64,000 nucleotides of DNA from Streptococcus minor DSM 17118 (GCF_000377005.1 NZ_AQYB01000033.1:1-64000), one strand, 5' to 3'; positions 27,700-37,764 are shown, numbered from the stretch's first letter. The notes: a model not told the origin generated them from the letters alone. Made by a program: numbers and translations.

Positions 27700-28548
27700 A
27701 TGATGTCTACAAATAAAATGAAAAAACAAAGCATCAATTTGTTCAGTTTAGTAGTAGCTGGTCTGATTCTTGTTGGAACCTATTTCTTTCCTCAACTGAC
27801 TCAAGAAATTCCTCAGTTGGGTCAGCCTTCTTATTATGTCAATGATTCGAAGGCTCATCAGGAGACTCCTAGCCAGGAATTAGCTACCAGTATCCTGACT
27901 GAAAACGTTCGTGCCCAGCTAGGACAGCAAATCGAGTGGAATGGAGCAGGAGCTTTTATTCTCAATGGGAATAAAACCAATCTTAATGCAGATGTGGCAA
28001 GCAGTCCCTATGCCAGTAATCAAACCAAGAAGGTTGATGGAAAAATCGTGCCCACCAAGGCCAATGCTCTTTTAGCTAGGTCCACCCGCCAATACAAGGA
28101 CAGGAATGAGACGGGTCAAGGAAGTACTCATTGGAAACCAGCAGGTTGGCACCAAGTCTATGATTTACAAGGACCGTATGACCATGCAGTCGATCGTGGG
28201 CACCTTTTGGGGTACGCGATTATAGGTGGTTTGTCAGGTTTTGACGCTTCCACTAGCAATCCTGAAAATATCGCTGTCCAAACGGCCTGGTCTAATCAGG
28301 CAGACGAGCAGTGGTCAACGGGACAAAACTATTACGAAGGTCTAATTAGAAGAGCACTGGATAAAAATAAACGTATCCGTTATCGGGTCACTCTCATTTA
28401 TGCTCATGAGGAAGACCTTTTGGCAGTCGGCAGTCACTTGGAAGCCAAATCAGCAGATGGCACTTTAGAGTTCAATGTCTTTGTGCCCAATGTCCAAAGC
28501 GGTCTTAGCATCAATTACCGAACTGGGGAAATAAGAGTAAACGAATAG
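27700..28548 (+). CDS. endA: DNA-entry nuclease EndA
   Basis: Membrane-anchored DNA/RNA nuclease; in pneumococcus it degrades one strand during transformation and digests neutrophil extracellular traps. 282 residues: a membrane anchor at about 15-32 and a beta-beta-alpha metal nuclease domain with DRGH in [13 protein letters not shown] (about residues 163-175, catalytic His), followed by the metal-binding Asn in [14 protein letters not shown]. Two ATGs stand side by side at the start; GGAGA lies just before them, so the true start could be a few codons in. Confidence 0.92.
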   Translation: MMSTNKMKKQSINLFSLVVAGLILVGTYFFPQLTQEIPQLGQPSYYVNDSKAHQETPSQELATSILTENVRAQLGQQIEWNGAGAFILNGNKTNLNADVASSPYASNQTKKVDGKIVPTKANALLARSTRQYKDRNETGQGSTHWKPAGWHQVYDLQGPYDHAVDRGHLLGYAIIGGLSGFDASTSNPENIAVQTAWSNQADEQWSTGQNYYEGLIRRALDKNKRIRYRVTLIYAHEEDLLAVGSHLEAKSADGTLEFNVFVPNVQSGLSINYRTGEIRVNE

Positions 28549-28571
28549 ACGCTTGAGAGATACTATAACAC

Positions 28572-28600
28572 TTGTCATGCTAGCTAAAATTTGTTACAAT
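28572..28600 (+). promoter_or_regulatory. promoter of the pheST T-box leader
   Basis: TTGTCA (28572-28577) and TACAAT (28595-28600) with a 17-base spacer, directly upstream of the T-box leader. Confidence 0.75.
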
Positions 28601-28607
28601 AAATCTA

Positions 28608-28808
28608 ATTGAATAGAAGTCTGTGAGACCAGTAAGTAAGTGGAAACTGTCCAGGGATTTGAGCCGAGACTGCAAGCTCAATCAGTGAAAACTTATTGAA
28701 TTCACTCGCATCAGGACAAAGAAAGTAAGGTCTGGCTAGTCTAGATGAAAACGGATGGTACCGCGTGTCAACGCTCCGAGTTATGTGGAGTATTGGCGCG
28801 TTTTTTCT
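28608..28808 (+). promoter_or_regulatory. T-box riboswitch, probably phenylalanine-specific
   Basis: The T-box sequence GGATGGTACCGCG at 28753-28765 pairs with uncharged tRNA ends in this class. A stem I-like region with GAATTCACTC precedes it, where TTC is a plausible Phe specifier. A terminator (CGCG..CAA..CTCC pairing with GGAG..TTG..CGCG, then six T's, ending near 28806) follows. Uncharged tRNA-Phe would favour the antiterminator and switch on pheST. Confidence 0.88.
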
Positions 28809-29066
28809 TTTGAGTTGCCTCAAAAAAAGTGAAGTGCTATTTGTAAATTTGTTGCTACATCCTAGCTCTTTGACTGAATCCAATTTGAGGGAGACATACC
28901 TTTATTTTCAGAAATGCTATTCAAAACAAATGATTATAAATGAAAGGAGTGTTTGGTTAACTAGTGTAACTGAACACGCCCTAGCGTCTGTGTAACACGA
29001 TAAAGAACTCTTAGAACCGAGTTCCTTACTCTTTACTATGCCGTTTACGGGCTTTGTATCTTATCT

Positions 29067-30110
29067 ATGGATTTACAAACACAATTAGAGGAGTTGAAGC
29101 GTTCAACTCAGGCCAAGTTAAAAGAAATGACTGGTGATCACAAGAAGGAATTACAGGATCTGCGCGTGGCAGTTCTTGGGAAAAAGGGTTCATTGACAGA
29201 ACTTTTAAAAGGCCTAAAAGATCTATCATCTGACTTGCGCCCAGTTGTAGGTAAGCAGGTCAATGAAGTGCGCGATATTTTGACTGCGGCTTTTGAAGAA
29301 CAGGCCGAAATCGTTGAAGCAGCAGTAATCCGCGCCAAATTAGAATCTGAAAGTCTCGATGTGACCCTTCCTGGCCGCAAGGTTTCTCTTGGAAATCGTC
29401 ATATTTTGACCCAAACTTCAGAAGAAATTGAAGATATTTTCTTGGGTATGGGCTTTCAGATTGTGGATGGTTTTGAAGTAGAGAAAGATTATTATAACTT
29501 TGAGAGAATGAATCTACCAAAGGATCACCCAGCCCGAGATATGCAGGATACTTTTTACATCACAGAAGAAATCTTGTTACGTACCCACACATCACCTGTT
29601 CAGGCTAGAACGCTGGATCAGCATGATTTTACAAAAGGTCCTCTCAAGATGATCTCACCAGGGCGAGTTTTCCGCCGTGATACGGATGATGCGACTCACT
29701 CTCATCAGTTTCATCAAATCGAAGGTCTGGTTGTTGGTGAAAATATCTCTATGGCTGATCTCAAAGGAACTTTGCAGATGATTAGCCAAAAGATGTTTGG
29801 AGCAGAACGAAAGATTCGCCTGCGTCCTTCTTATTTCCCATTTACGGAGCCATCGGTTGAGGTTGATGTTTCCTGTTTCAAATGTGGTGGTGCTGGATGT
29901 AATGTTTGTAAAAAGACTGGCTGGATTGAAATTCTAGGTGCCGGGATGGTGCACCCAAGAGTATTAGAAATGTCAGGCGTTGATCCTGAAAAATACTCCG
30001 GTTTTGCCTTCGGTCTTGGTCAGGAGCGGATTGCCATGCTACGTTATGGTATCAATGACATCCGCGGTTTCTACCAAGGAGATGTCCGCTTTACGGAGCA
30101 ATTCAAATAA
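29067..30110 (+). CDS. pheS: phenylalanyl-tRNA synthetase alpha subunit
   Basis: Catalytic subunit of the alpha2-beta2 enzyme that charges tRNA-Phe. 347 residues: an N-terminal coiled coil (about 1-85), class II motif 2 around [20 protein letters not shown] (about 192-211), a small zinc-finger insertion [12 protein letters not shown] (about 270-281) and motif 3 in [14 protein letters not shown] (about 311-324). It is controlled by the T-box upstream and followed by pheT after 47 bases. No good Shine-Dalgarno precedes the ATG. Confidence 0.96.
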   Translation: MDLQTQLEELKRSTQAKLKEMTGDHKKELQDLRVAVLGKKGSLTELLKGLKDLSSDLRPVVGKQVNEVRDILTAAFEEQAEIVEAAVIRAKLESESLDVTLPGRKVSLGNRHILTQTSEEIEDIFLGMGFQIVDGFEVEKDYYNFERMNLPKDHPARDMQDTFYITEEILLRTHTSPVQARTLDQHDFTKGPLKMISPGRVFRRDTDDATHSHQFHQIEGLVVGENISMADLKGTLQMISQKMFGAERKIRLRPSYFPFTEPSVEVDVSCFKCGGAGCNVCKKTGWIEILGAGMVHPRVLEMSGVDPEKYSGFAFGLGQERIAMLRYGINDIRGFYQGDVRFTEQFK

Positions 30111-30157
30111 GCATTTCTAAAAATACCAGAAGAATCTAGAAAGTGAAATAGTAAAAT

Positions 30158-32563
30158 ATGCTTGTATCCTATAAATGGTTAAAAGAGTTGGTGGATGTTG
30201 ATACAACAACAGACCAGCTTGCTGAAAAAATGTCAACAACAGGTATTGAGGTGGAAGGTGTGAACATTCCAGCCCAAGGTTTATCCAATCTAGTGGTCGG
30301 TCACATCCTTTCTTGTGAAGAGGTACCAGATACTCATCTGCATGTCTGTATGGTAGATACAGGGGATGATGAACCACGTCAGATTATTTGTGGTGCGCCA
30401 AATGTAAAGGCTGGTATAAAGGTCATCGTTGCCTTACCAGGTGCCCGTATTGCAGATAATTACAAAATTAAAAAAGGGAAAATTCGCGGTCTTGAGTCCC
30501 TAGGCATGATTTGTTCCCTACAAGAGTTGGGACTGCCCGATGCTATAATTCCAAAAGAATATGCCGATGGCATTCAGTTCCTACCAGAAGATGCGGTGCC
30601 CGGAGAATCCATTTTCCCAGTCTTAGACTTGGATGATGAAATTATCGAGCTTTCCATCACACCAAACCGCGCGGATGCTTTATCCATGCGTGGTGTGGCC
30701 CATGAAGTCGCAGCTATTTATGACAAAAAAGTTCATTTTCCAGTGAAAAGTTTGAATGAGTCTGACAAAGTAGCGACAGATGCCATTCAAGTGGCTATTG
30801 AATCTGATAAGGTCTTGACTTATAAGGCCCGTATAGTGGAAAATGTGACTGTCCAGTCTAGTCCCCAATGGCTACAAAATCGTCTCATGAATGCTGGAAT
30901 CCGTCCAATTAACAACATTGTCGATGTCACCAACTATGTTCTCTTGCTCTTTGGACAGCCGATGCACGCCTTTGATTTGGATAAGTTTGAAGGAAATACA
31001 ATCCTAGCACGCGATGCCCGTATGGGTGAAACCTTGGTGACCCTAGATGGGGAAGAACGTGAATTGACAACAGAGGATATCGTCATCACAGTTGCTGACA
31101 AGCCAGTTGCACTAGGTGGTGTCATGGGAGGTCAATCTACTGAAATTGATGCTTCTTCAAAAAATGTCGTCCTGGAAGTAGCTGTTTTTGATGGCAAAAC
31201 TATCCGTAAAACATCTAGTCGTCTCAACTTACGCTCGGAATCTTCAGCTCGTTTTGAAAAAGGTATCAACTATGATACTGTGTCAGAAGCTCTCGATTTT
31301 GCGGCCGCTATGTTGCAAGAACTAGGTAATGGTTCTGTTTTAGCAGGTCAAGTTTCAGCCGGTGATTTACCACTTGAGCCTATTCAAGTATCAACAAGTT
31401 TAGATTATGTTAATGTCCGTCTAGGTACTCAGCTGAGCTTCGCAGAAGTAGAAGAAGTCTTTGCCAAACTCGATTTTGGTCTATCTGGAAATGCGGACTA
31501 TTTCACTGTATCTGTCCCTCGTCGACGCTGGGATATCCAGATTCAAGCTGACTTGGTAGAAGAAATTGCTCGTATTTATGGCTATGATAAGTTACCAACG
31601 ACCTTACCAGAAGCTGGAGCAACTGCAGGTGAATTGACAAGTGGTCAGGTCCTACGTCGCAAGGTTCGTACCTTAGCAGAAGCCTCTGGTTTGTCAGAAA
31701 TTATTTCCTATGCCCTTACTACACCAGAAAAAGCAGTGGAGTTTACGATGGAGCCAAGCCAGATTACTGAGCTCATGTGGCCGATGACTGTTGACCGCTC
31801 AGCGCTCCGCCAGAATATCCTATCGGGTATGCTAGACACAGTGGCCTACAATGTCAACCGCAAGAATAGCAATCTAGCTATCTATGAAATCGGAAAAATT
31901 TTCCATCAAAAAGGAGACAGCAAAGCCGATTTGCCACAAGAAGTGGAGACTTTTGCTTTTGCTATTTCTGGGTTAGTTGCTGAAAAAGACTTCCAAACGC
32001 AAGGAGTTCCAGTTGACTTTTTCTATGCTAAAGGAATCGTGGAAGCCTTGGCAAACAAACTGAATCTCAGCTTTGATTTTGTAGCAGAAAAAGGTTTGAA
32101 GAGCATGCACCCAGGTCGAACAGCAGCTATCCTTTTGGATAAGGAAATTATCGGTTTTGTAGGACAGGTACACCCGCAGACCGCTAAAGATTATGGCATT
32201 CCAGAAACCTACGTAGCTGAAATCAATCTAAGCGCAGTGGAAGTAGCTCTCAAACCAAGCCAGACTTTCCAAGAAATTACGAAATTCCCAGCTGTTTCTC
32301 GTGATATGGCCCTCCTGTTGCCAGTTGATATCACCCATCAAGAGGTGGTTGAAGCTATTCGGTCAGCTGGTATCAAACGCCTAACCGCTATCAAACTATT
32401 TGATGTCTATACTGGTGTCAATATCCAAGCAGACAAAAAATCCATGGCCTATAGTCTGACCTTCCAACATCCAGAAGCTAGCTTGACGGATGAAGAGGTA
32501 GCTAAGTTCATGGAAAAAATCACCAATGCCCTCATCCAGAAATTGGATGCAGAAGTGAGATAG
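30158..32563 (+). CDS. pheT: phenylalanyl-tRNA synthetase beta subunit
   Basis: 801 residues, the usual length. It starts with an EMAP/OB-like tRNA-binding domain (about 40-150), then the B3/B4 editing domain (about 200-390), the B5 domain (about 400-475), a pseudo-catalytic core, and the anticodon-binding FDX-ACB domain at the C-terminus (about 705-800, [13 protein letters not shown]). The editing domain removes mischarged Tyr in the family. Same operon as pheS. Confidence 0.96.
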   Translation: MLVSYKWLKELVDVDTTTDQLAEKMSTTGIEVEGVNIPAQGLSNLVVGHILSCEEVPDTHLHVCMVDTGDDEPRQIICGAPNVKAGIKVIVALPGARIADNYKIKKGKIRGLESLGMICSLQELGLPDAIIPKEYADGIQFLPEDAVPGESIFPVLDLDDEIIELSITPNRADALSMRGVAHEVAAIYDKKVHFPVKSLNESDKVATDAIQVAIESDKVLTYKARIVENVTVQSSPQWLQNRLMNAGIRPINNIVDVTNYVLLLFGQPMHAFDLDKFEGNTILARDARMGETLVTLDGEERELTTEDIVITVADKPVALGGVMGGQSTEIDASSKNVVLEVAVFDGKTIRKTSSRLNLRSESSARFEKGINYDTVSEALDFAAAMLQELGNGSVLAGQVSAGDLPLEPIQVSTSLDYVNVRLGTQLSFAEVEEVFAKLDFGLSGNADYFTVSVPRRRWDIQIQADLVEEIARIYGYDKLPTTLPEAGATAGELTSGQVLRRKVRTLAEASGLSEIISYALTTPEKAVEFTMEPSQITELMWPMTVDRSALRQNILSGMLDTVAYNVNRKNSNLAIYEIGKIFHQKGDSKADLPQEVETFAFAISGLVAEKDFQTQGVPVDFFYAKGIVEALANKLNLSFDFVAEKGLKSMHPGRTAAILLDKEIIGFVGQVHPQTAKDYGIPETYVAEINLSAVEVALKPSQTFQEITKFPAVSRDMALLLPVDITHQEVVEAIRSAGIKRLTAIKLFDVYTGVNIQADKKSMAYSLTFQHPEASLTDEEVAKFMEKITNALIQKLDAEVR

Positions 32564-32573
32564 AAGATGCAAA

Positions 32574-32600
32574 TATCCACCTAGTTCAACTAGGTGGATA
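32574..32600 (+). repeat. perfect 13+1+13 palindrome after pheT
   Basis: TATCCACCTAGTT (32574-32586) and AACTAGGTGGATA (32588-32600) are exact inverted copies with one base between. There is no T tract, so a Rho-independent terminator is less likely than a processing hairpin, a repeat or a protein site. Confidence 0.6.
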
Positions 32601-32620
32601 GCCATCAGTGAGAGGTAAAA

Positions 32621-33043
32621 ATGGATATTTGGGAAAAAATGTATGAAGTTGCAAAGGTTCACTATCATCCATAGGAGATATCTCCCTTTGTATATTCAAA
32701 CCATGTCGTTGCAGCCATTGAGGCAGAAGATGGTCAAATTTTTACAGGCTTTTGTTTTGAAGCTACTGCAGGTGTTTTCCATCTTTGTGCAGAACGAGCT
32801 GCTGCTTTCAATATGTACCAAGAATCTGGTCAAACTAGGATAAGACGCATCATTGCATTTCGGGATAAACCACCTTATGGAGATGGTTCTGGAATGCCTT
32901 GTGGAGCCTGTCGGGAATTTCTTATTCAACTCAATAGTGAGAATACTAAGACAGAGTTTTTACAAGACTATGAAAGTAGGACTAGCGTGACTCTTGGAGA
33001 ACTCATGCCCTATTGGTGGGGAAAAGAAAGAGCAGAAAAATAA
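32621..33043 (+). pseudogene. cytidine deaminase-like gene with an in-frame stop
   Basis: From ATG 32621 (GAGAGG upstream) a frame of 140 codons runs to 33043 with a single TAG at 32672-32674, codon 18. Apart from this it is intact. The zinc-site motifs of the cytidine/blasticidin deaminase family are complete: CAE in HLCAERAAAFN and PCGACRE. An N-terminally shortened product from a later start would lack the first strand and helix. This is a recent pseudogene, a sequencing error, or a gene with readthrough; sequence alone cannot tell which. Confidence 0.75.
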
Positions 33044-33047
33044 AGTG

Positions 33048-33073
33048 AAAAAAGCTAGGTATCTAGCTTTTTT
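33048..33073. terminator. bidirectional terminator
   Basis: AAAAAAGCTAG and CTAGCTTTTTT pair around GTAT, between two convergent genes. Confidence 0.8.
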
Positions 33074-33079
33074 CTTATC

Positions 33080-33394
33080 CTATTCCAAGTAAAAGGGTTC
33101 GATACGCACCTGTTCATACTTATCTTTGACAACTGTAGCGACCTCATCAAAGAGCTTATGTAGGGTTTGGACTTTTTCAGGAGTTTCTCGTCCAACATAG
33201 TCCAGACTTCCCTCAATTTCTATGAAGAGACTATGGAAAAGGTCGTTCATTTCGGTCAATTTAGCCACTAATTCGGTATCTCCAAGCAGAAAATCCGGGA
33301 CAGCTTGAAGGTCCAGTGCATCGTTTGAATCAAGACTAATAGGAAAGGTTCCGTACTCTAAACATAGTTCATACATATTTGTACCCGCTTTCAT
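33080..33394 (-). CDS. hypothetical acidic protein, 104 residues
   Basis: A small soluble, acidic protein (many Asp, Glu and Leu) that is probably mostly helical. No motif I recognise; two cysteines are not needed for any known site. The frame starts at ATG 33394; ATG 33376 (MYELCLEYGTF) is an alternative start. Faces the deaminase pseudogene and shares a bidirectional terminator with it. Function unknown. Confidence 0.6.
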   Translation of the reverse strand: MKAGTNMYELCLEYGTFPISLDSNDALDLQAVPDFLLGDTELVAKLTEMNDLFHSLFIEIEGSLDYVGRETPEKVQTLHKLFDEVATVVKDKYEQVRIEPFYLE

Positions 33395-33538
33395 TTTTTC
33401 TTTATTTTACCATACTTCTTAAAATAAGCAAAGAAGTCCATTAAGCTTTCTTTAACCAATCCTTCAGTTTTATTTAAAGTTTGAATTCTATACTAACTCC
33501 TATAAATAAAATAGAACTCAGATGATGGAGGAAAAAAG

Positions 33539-34285
33539 ATGACAACAAGGACTATTCAACAGCAGTTTAAACGCAAGGAAAGTAAATATATTTTAGATGA
33601 GAAAATCTTTGCTCAGTTTAAGAAAGAATTGAGCCAGTACATGATAGAAGATCAGTTTGCTAACTCCACTATCAGCAATGTTTACTTTGATAATGAAGAT
33701 TTTGATATGATTCAGGATGCCTTAGCTAAAAGGAATGGTCGTGAAAAGGTTCGAATGCGCATCTATGATGCGATTCCAAGTCAGACGAGCCAAGCTTTTT
33801 TAGAAATCAAGAAAAAGTTAGATGACGTTGGCTACAAGTATCGCTTGGTTTCCACTCCCACCTCAATAGCTCATGATGTGGAATATTTTTCTGAAAAAAA
33901 TAATATTATGGATACCAAGGTGAGTTCAGAACTTCAACACGTAGTCCAGCGCTATGGCAAGTTAAGGCCCAAAATGTATATCTACTATGATCGTCTTTCT
34001 TATAGAGGCAAAACAGATCATCATATTCGTCTGACCATTGATCAAAATCTGGTTTTCCGAGATAGTGAAGTGATGCTGCTTCAGAAAAAGTTTGGTTTTC
34101 CACTCTTACCTAAGCAGCTGATGATTATGGAAATCAAGGTACCTAATCAGCTACCAAACTGGCTTTTAAACCTACTCGAAAAGTACCAGATCGAACAACA
34201 GTCCTTCTCTAAGTATGGGACGGCTTATCAGTTACGCCAAGAAATGATGAAAGGAGTCTCTCTTGCAAACAGACTTATTTTCTAA
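33539..34285 (+). CDS. VTC-domain (polyphosphate polymerase-like) protein
   Basis: 248 residues of the CYTH/VTC tunnel fold. Typical features are the basic start KRKESKYILDEK (about 11-22), the strand NVYFDNEDFDMI (about 47-58), LEIKKKLDD (about 88-96), RLTIDQNL (about 161-168) and IMEIKVPNQLPNW (about 195-207), which supply the alternating Glu/Lys/Arg residues of the tunnel. Yeast VTC4 makes polyphosphate; bacterial homologues are mostly untested. GGAGGAAA precedes the ATG. It overlaps the DUF4956 membrane gene by 23 bases. Confidence 0.85.
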   Translation: MTTRTIQQQFKRKESKYILDEKIFAQFKKELSQYMIEDQFANSTISNVYFDNEDFDMIQDALAKRNGREKVRMRIYDAIPSQTSQAFLEIKKKLDDVGYKYRLVSTPTSIAHDVEYFSEKNNIMDTKVSSELQHVVQRYGKLRPKMYIYYDRLSYRGKTDHHIRLTIDQNLVFRDSEVMLLQKKFGFPLLPKQLMIMEIKVPNQLPNWLLNLLEKYQIEQQSFSKYGTAYQLRQEMMKGVSLANRLIF

Positions 34286-34946
34286 TATCCTAACTACGAC
34301 AAGCAGTAACATCACAGTCACTCAACTTTTTTGGATACTGTTGACAAGCTTGAGTCTAGGCTTCCTTGTGGCTACAATCTACAAGTATCATACCCAACAC
34401 ACCAAGGAATTTGTCATCACTTTAAGCCTAATGCCTACCCTGATTGCGGTTATCATTCTTTTAGTTAATGGCAATCTAGGGACCAGTGTGGCTGTTGCCG
34501 GAGCCTTTAGTCTGATTCGATTTCGTTCAGCAGCAGGTAGCTCCAAGGAGCTACTGGCCGTCTTTTTGGCTACCGCTATCGGACTAGCCACAGGTATGGG
34601 CTACTTGCTTTTAGCTCTTACCTTTACCCTTCTTTTATCCCTCATTATCTTTCTTTTAGAGCAGTCTTCCTTTGGAAAACCAAATGCCAAGTTTCGCTAT
34701 ATGATTCTGACAGCCCCCAAGGGATTTGATGTGGACGATTTTTTTCAGCAAAATTCTCACAATTTATGGAATAAGATGGAGTTGGTTTGCATACACTATA
34801 AGAAGAAAACAGATGTGCTAGTCATGGAAATTATCTTGGAGTTGAATCATCAAGTTTCAGATCAGGACATTTTGAATCTGCTATTACAGGAAGGAGTGAT
34901 AGATCTTGTTTTGCACCAACAAATTCCCAAGAAAAAAAGACTTTAA
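34263..34946 (+). CDS. DUF4956 membrane protein
   Basis: 227 residues starting at TTG 34263, with AAAGGAG upstream inside the VTC gene. Membrane helices at about residues 19-40, 52-70 and 95-130 surround the family signature SLIRFRSAAGSSKELLAVFLATAIG (about 78-102, broken here by GS). The C-terminal 80 residues form a cytosolic domain. The VTC-DUF4956 pair is frequent in bacteria, often with a CotH-like kinase, which is absent here. Together they may make or move a phosphate polymer at the membrane; this is inference. Confidence 0.82.
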   Translation: MQTDLFSNILTTTSSNITVTQLFWILLTSLSLGFLVATIYKYHTQHTKEFVITLSLMPTLIAVIILLVNGNLGTSVAVAGAFSLIRFRSAAGSSKELLAVFLATAIGLATGMGYLLLALTFTLLLSLIIFLLEQSSFGKPNAKFRYMILTAPKGFDVDDFFQQNSHNLWNKMELVCIHYKKKTDVLVMEIILELNHQVSDQDILNLLLQEGVIDLVLHQQIPKKKRL

Positions 34947-34980
34947 AAAGAGGTCTGGAAAGTTCCAGCCTCTATTTTTT
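34945..34980. terminator. bidirectional terminator
   Basis: AAAAAGAGG-CTGGAA pairs with TTCCAG-CCTCT-TTTTTT between convergent genes. Confidence 0.8.
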
Positions 34981-36127
34981 ATTGCGCAAAGAATTTTTCA
35001 GCAATTTCTTGCCCTTGCTTGATTTTCGCCCATTGCTGAGGAGTAGCTAATTCGTTCCCTGAGTCACAGGAAGCAAAACCACATTGATGTGAGAGGAAGA
35101 GACGTTCTTTAGGAATAATCTTGCTAGCTTCTTCCAGCAGTTGGTAGACACGTTCTTCATCGTCTAGGTCTGTTGTTTTAGAAGAAAGCAATCCTAAAAC
35201 AACTTCAACATCTCTGTCTTTTAGGGCTTCCAATGCTTTCAAGTCACCTGCACGCTCATCATCCCACTCTAAGAAGAAGCGATCGTAACGCTGGTTTGCC
35301 AAGAATTTCTTAGCAATAGCTTCATAAGTTCCCCCGACTGCGTGGCGGCTCTCATAGTTTCCACGGCAATTGTGGGTCCAAACAGTTAGACCGATTTCAT
35401 GAGCATAGTCAGCCACTTCATTATTGATATTGATGAATTCATCTGCCAGGTCACCCAGACTAATATTGCCTTGTGAGAAGAAGGAGTTGGTATTTGTTTC
35501 ATCAAAGAGTTCCCATAGGCAGTCATCAAATTGGATAATCTTGCCTCCAGCCTCCTTATATTCATCTAAGAATTCTTTATAAGCATTGATGAGTGCAGTT
35601 TTGAGCTCCTCTTTGGTCTTGTAAAACTGATTGTCGCCGGCTAGGCCATTGAAAACAGTTAATTCTGTATAAGCGTGGGCTGGTCCATAGATAGTCTGCT
35701 TGGTATCTGCATCGCCAGCTTCAGCCTTGACCAACTTGTATATGTCAAGGAAGTGATGGTTTTTACCGGAAAGTGGCCCTGTGATGCGGATACCGATGTC
35801 TTTTCTCGTCTCATAGGTTCCACCATCGTGGTCTTTAAAAGTATAGCCATGAGGGGCGATATAGCGCTCGATTCCCTCAAGACCCCAGAGGAAGTCAAGA
35901 TGCCACATAGAACGACCAAATTCACCATCTGTCAGGATGTCAATACCATTGTTTTTTTGTTCTGCAACGATTCGTTTGATATCAGCTGTTTCTGTTTCTT
36001 TGTAACCTGGTAAGGCATCATAGAAAGGATAGTGAATATCATCACGGTGTTCAATTTCATCCTTGTATTTCCGCAAGTCTGCTGGACGGAGAAGAGAGCC
36101 AACTAATTGAAATTTTGATTTGGTCAT
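34979..36127 (-). CDS. MetE C-terminal-like protein (YxjG/YxjH family)
   Basis: 382 residues of the cobalamin-independent methionine synthase barrel, lacking the N-terminal half of true MetE. Probable zinc ligands are in WTHNCRGN (about 248-255) and near the C-terminus in LSHQCGFASCDSGNEL (about 343-358). The N-terminal VGSLLRPADLRKY and ILTDGEFGRSMWH are typical of YxjG/YxjH proteins, thought to methylate homocysteine from an unusual methyl donor. Monocistronic; GAGGTAAGA precedes the ATG. Confidence 0.82.
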   Translation of the reverse strand: MTKSKFQLVGSLLRPADLRKYKDEIEHRDDIHYPFYDALPGYKETETADIKRIVAEQKNNGIDILTDGEFGRSMWHLDFLWGLEGIERYIAPHGYTFKDHDGGTYETRKDIGIRITGPLSGKNHHFLDIYKLVKAEAGDADTKQTIYGPAHAYTELTVFNGLAGDNQFYKTKEELKTALINAYKEFLDEYKEAGGKIIQFDDCLWELFDETNTNSFFSQGNISLGDLADEFININNEVADYAHEIGLTVWTHNCRGNYESRHAVGGTYEAIAKKFLANQRYDRFFLEWDDERAGDLKALEALKDRDVEVVLGLLSSKTTDLDDEERVYQLLEEASKIIPKERLFLSHQCGFASCDSGNELATPQQWAKIKQGQEIAEKFFAQ

Positions 36128-36310
36128 CTATCTTACCTCTTTTCATTTGATGTTCTCATTGTAACCCAATTATCTTCCTTTGGAAAATAGTTATTTCTAA
36201 GGAGAGGATATAGGCGTAAACTATAGGATGGAAGATTTTGTAAAATGAAAACACTTTCTTTCCTTTCTTGTTTTTGATAAAATAGTGAAAACAATCCCAA
36301 GGAGAACAAC

Positions 36311-37045
36311 ATGCGCGATAACCATTTACACACACATTTTTCCTATGATTCGGATGCAGCATTTCAAGATTATCTGGAATCTTTTGATGGAGAAATTGTA
36401 ACAACAGAGCATTATGATGTATCCAATCCTTACAGTAAACAGGACGATGTGCCTGACTATGAAGCTTATGTTGCAGAAATTGCAGACTTAAATGCAACAT
36501 ACGGCAACCGCATCAAAAAAGGTATAGAGATTGGCTATTACCAACCACGGGAGGCAGATATAATAGCCTATCTAGCAGATAAGGATTTTGATCTCAAGCT
36601 CCTATCTGTCCATCACAATGGAGTCAATGATTACCTAGATGAAGAAGTGGCAGATATGGATAAACATACTATCATGCAGGAGTATTTGGATACGTTGGAA
36701 TACGCCATCGGGCGTGTAGAAGCGGATGTTTTAGCTCATTTTGACTATGGATTCAGGCTTTTTGATGTCTCGGTTGAGGAGCTGAAAACTTATGAGGAGC
36801 AACTCCGCCGTATTTTCAAAAAAATGATAGACCATGGCTTAGCATTTGAGCTGAACAGTAAGTCCATGTACCTTTATAACCATGAGCATCTTTATGTCTA
36901 TGCCCTAGATTTGGTCAAGGAACTGGGCTGTCACAAGTATTCTATCGGCTCTGACGGGCACAAACTGGAACACTTCCGTCTCCAATTCGATCGTATTCAG
37001 AAGATGTTGCAGGAGAAAGGGATTGAGGAGAAAGAGATTATGTGA
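36311..37045 (+). CDS. PHP-family histidinol-phosphatase-like protein
   Basis: 244 residues of the PHP metallophosphoesterase family, HisK/HisJ-like. Metal-binding motifs are HLHTHFSYDSD at residues 5-15, the Glu/His in TTEHYD (about 31-36), SVHHNG (about 99-104) and the C-terminal SDGHKLEH (about 219-226). No histidine-biosynthesis genes are nearby, so the substrate may be another phosphate ester. AAGGAGAAC precedes the ATG. Confidence 0.8.
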   Translation: MRDNHLHTHFSYDSDAAFQDYLESFDGEIVTTEHYDVSNPYSKQDDVPDYEAYVAEIADLNATYGNRIKKGIEIGYYQPREADIIAYLADKDFDLKLLSVHHNGVNDYLDEEVADMDKHTIMQEYLDTLEYAIGRVEADVLAHFDYGFRLFDVSVEELKTYEEQLRRIFKKMIDHGLAFELNSKSMYLYNHEHLYVYALDLVKELGCHKYSIGSDGHKLEHFRLQFDRIQKMLQEKGIEEKEIM

Positions 37046-37109
37046 TAAGAATGATGAATAAACACTTATCTGGTAATATTATTTTTTAAATCTTTTTGAG
37101 GAGGTCAGC

Positions 37110-37577
37110 ATGCTCAATCGTCCGATGAAACAGGAAGAATATTTTCTCTTGGAGGAGTTTCTTTATCAAGCTATCTTTGTGCCTGAAGGGGCTAAGCAGC
37201 CAGATAGAGCTATTCTTCAATTGCCTGAGTTACAGCATTATTTCAGTGATTTTGGCACTAAAGCAGGTGATGTAGCATGGGTGGCAGAAGTAGATGGTCA
37301 AGTTGTTGGCGTTGCCTGGGTTCGTCATATCCGAGATTACGGTTATGTGGATGACCAAACACCTTCCCTTAGCATTGCATTGCTAGAGGGTTACCGTGGT
37401 CAGGGGCTTGGAAGTCGCCTTCTTCAGGCACTTTTTGCAGACTTGAAATCTAGACAGATTCAGCGTCTTTCCTTATCGGTTTCCAAGGAGAACCCAGCAT
37501 ATTTCCTCTACCGCAAACTTGGTTTTCGCATTCTTCGGGAAAATGAGACAGACTTTGTCATGGTGTTGGAATTATGA
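37110..37577 (+). CDS. GNAT-family N-acetyltransferase
   Basis: 155 residues. The acetyl-CoA binding motif A is clear: LLEGYRGQGLGSRLLQALF (about residues 92-110, Q/RxxGxG/A). The end, NPAYFLYRKLGFRILREN, is typical GNAT. The acceptor substrate cannot be told. AGGAGGTCAGC precedes the ATG. It stands alone, with its own leader. Confidence 0.82.
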   Translation: MLNRPMKQEEYFLLEEFLYQAIFVPEGAKQPDRAILQLPELQHYFSDFGTKAGDVAWVAEVDGQVVGVAWVRHIRDYGYVDDQTPSLSIALLEGYRGQGLGSRLLQALFADLKSRQIQRLSLSVSKENPAYFLYRKLGFRILRENETDFVMVLEL

Positions 37578-37694
37578 ACTAAGGGAAAATAGCTCAAGAT
37601 AGTCAGTCAGCAGCTTGGTGCTCTCTCCTATCAGTTCAGTTTTACTGCTAGCAGAAACGTTGGATGAAAATCTAGCGTTTTTTAAATGGAGTGA

Positions 37695-37749
37695 TTGCAT
37701 ACATACAGAATGTATGTTATAATATAAAAAATAACATACACAATGTAGG
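37695..37749 (+). promoter_or_regulatory. promoter with two TetR-type operators
   Basis: TTGCAT (37695-37700) and TATAAT (37718-37723), spacer 17. The spacer is filled by the perfect palindrome CATACA-GAA-TGTATG (37702-37716). A second copy, CATACA-CAA-TGTAGG (37735-37749), lies just downstream. Both would block transcription when bound, most likely by the TetR protein encoded second in the operon. Confidence 0.78.
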
Positions 37750-37764
37750 TTTAAGGAGAAAGAA

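Larger units (their letters stand above)
28549..29066. other. pheST leader region, 518 bases without a gene
   Basis: The first half holds a promoter and a T-box leader (see separate entries). The second half (about 28810-29066) has no convincing gene. A short hairpin, GAACTC with GAGTTC, lies near 29008-29030. The ATG of pheS has no clear ribosome binding site. The distance from T-box terminator to pheS, about 260 bases, is unusually long. Confidence 0.5.

Noticed and set aside
28605..28995. Frames on both strands over the pheST leader
   Set aside because: They cross the T-box and its terminator and have no ribosome binding site.
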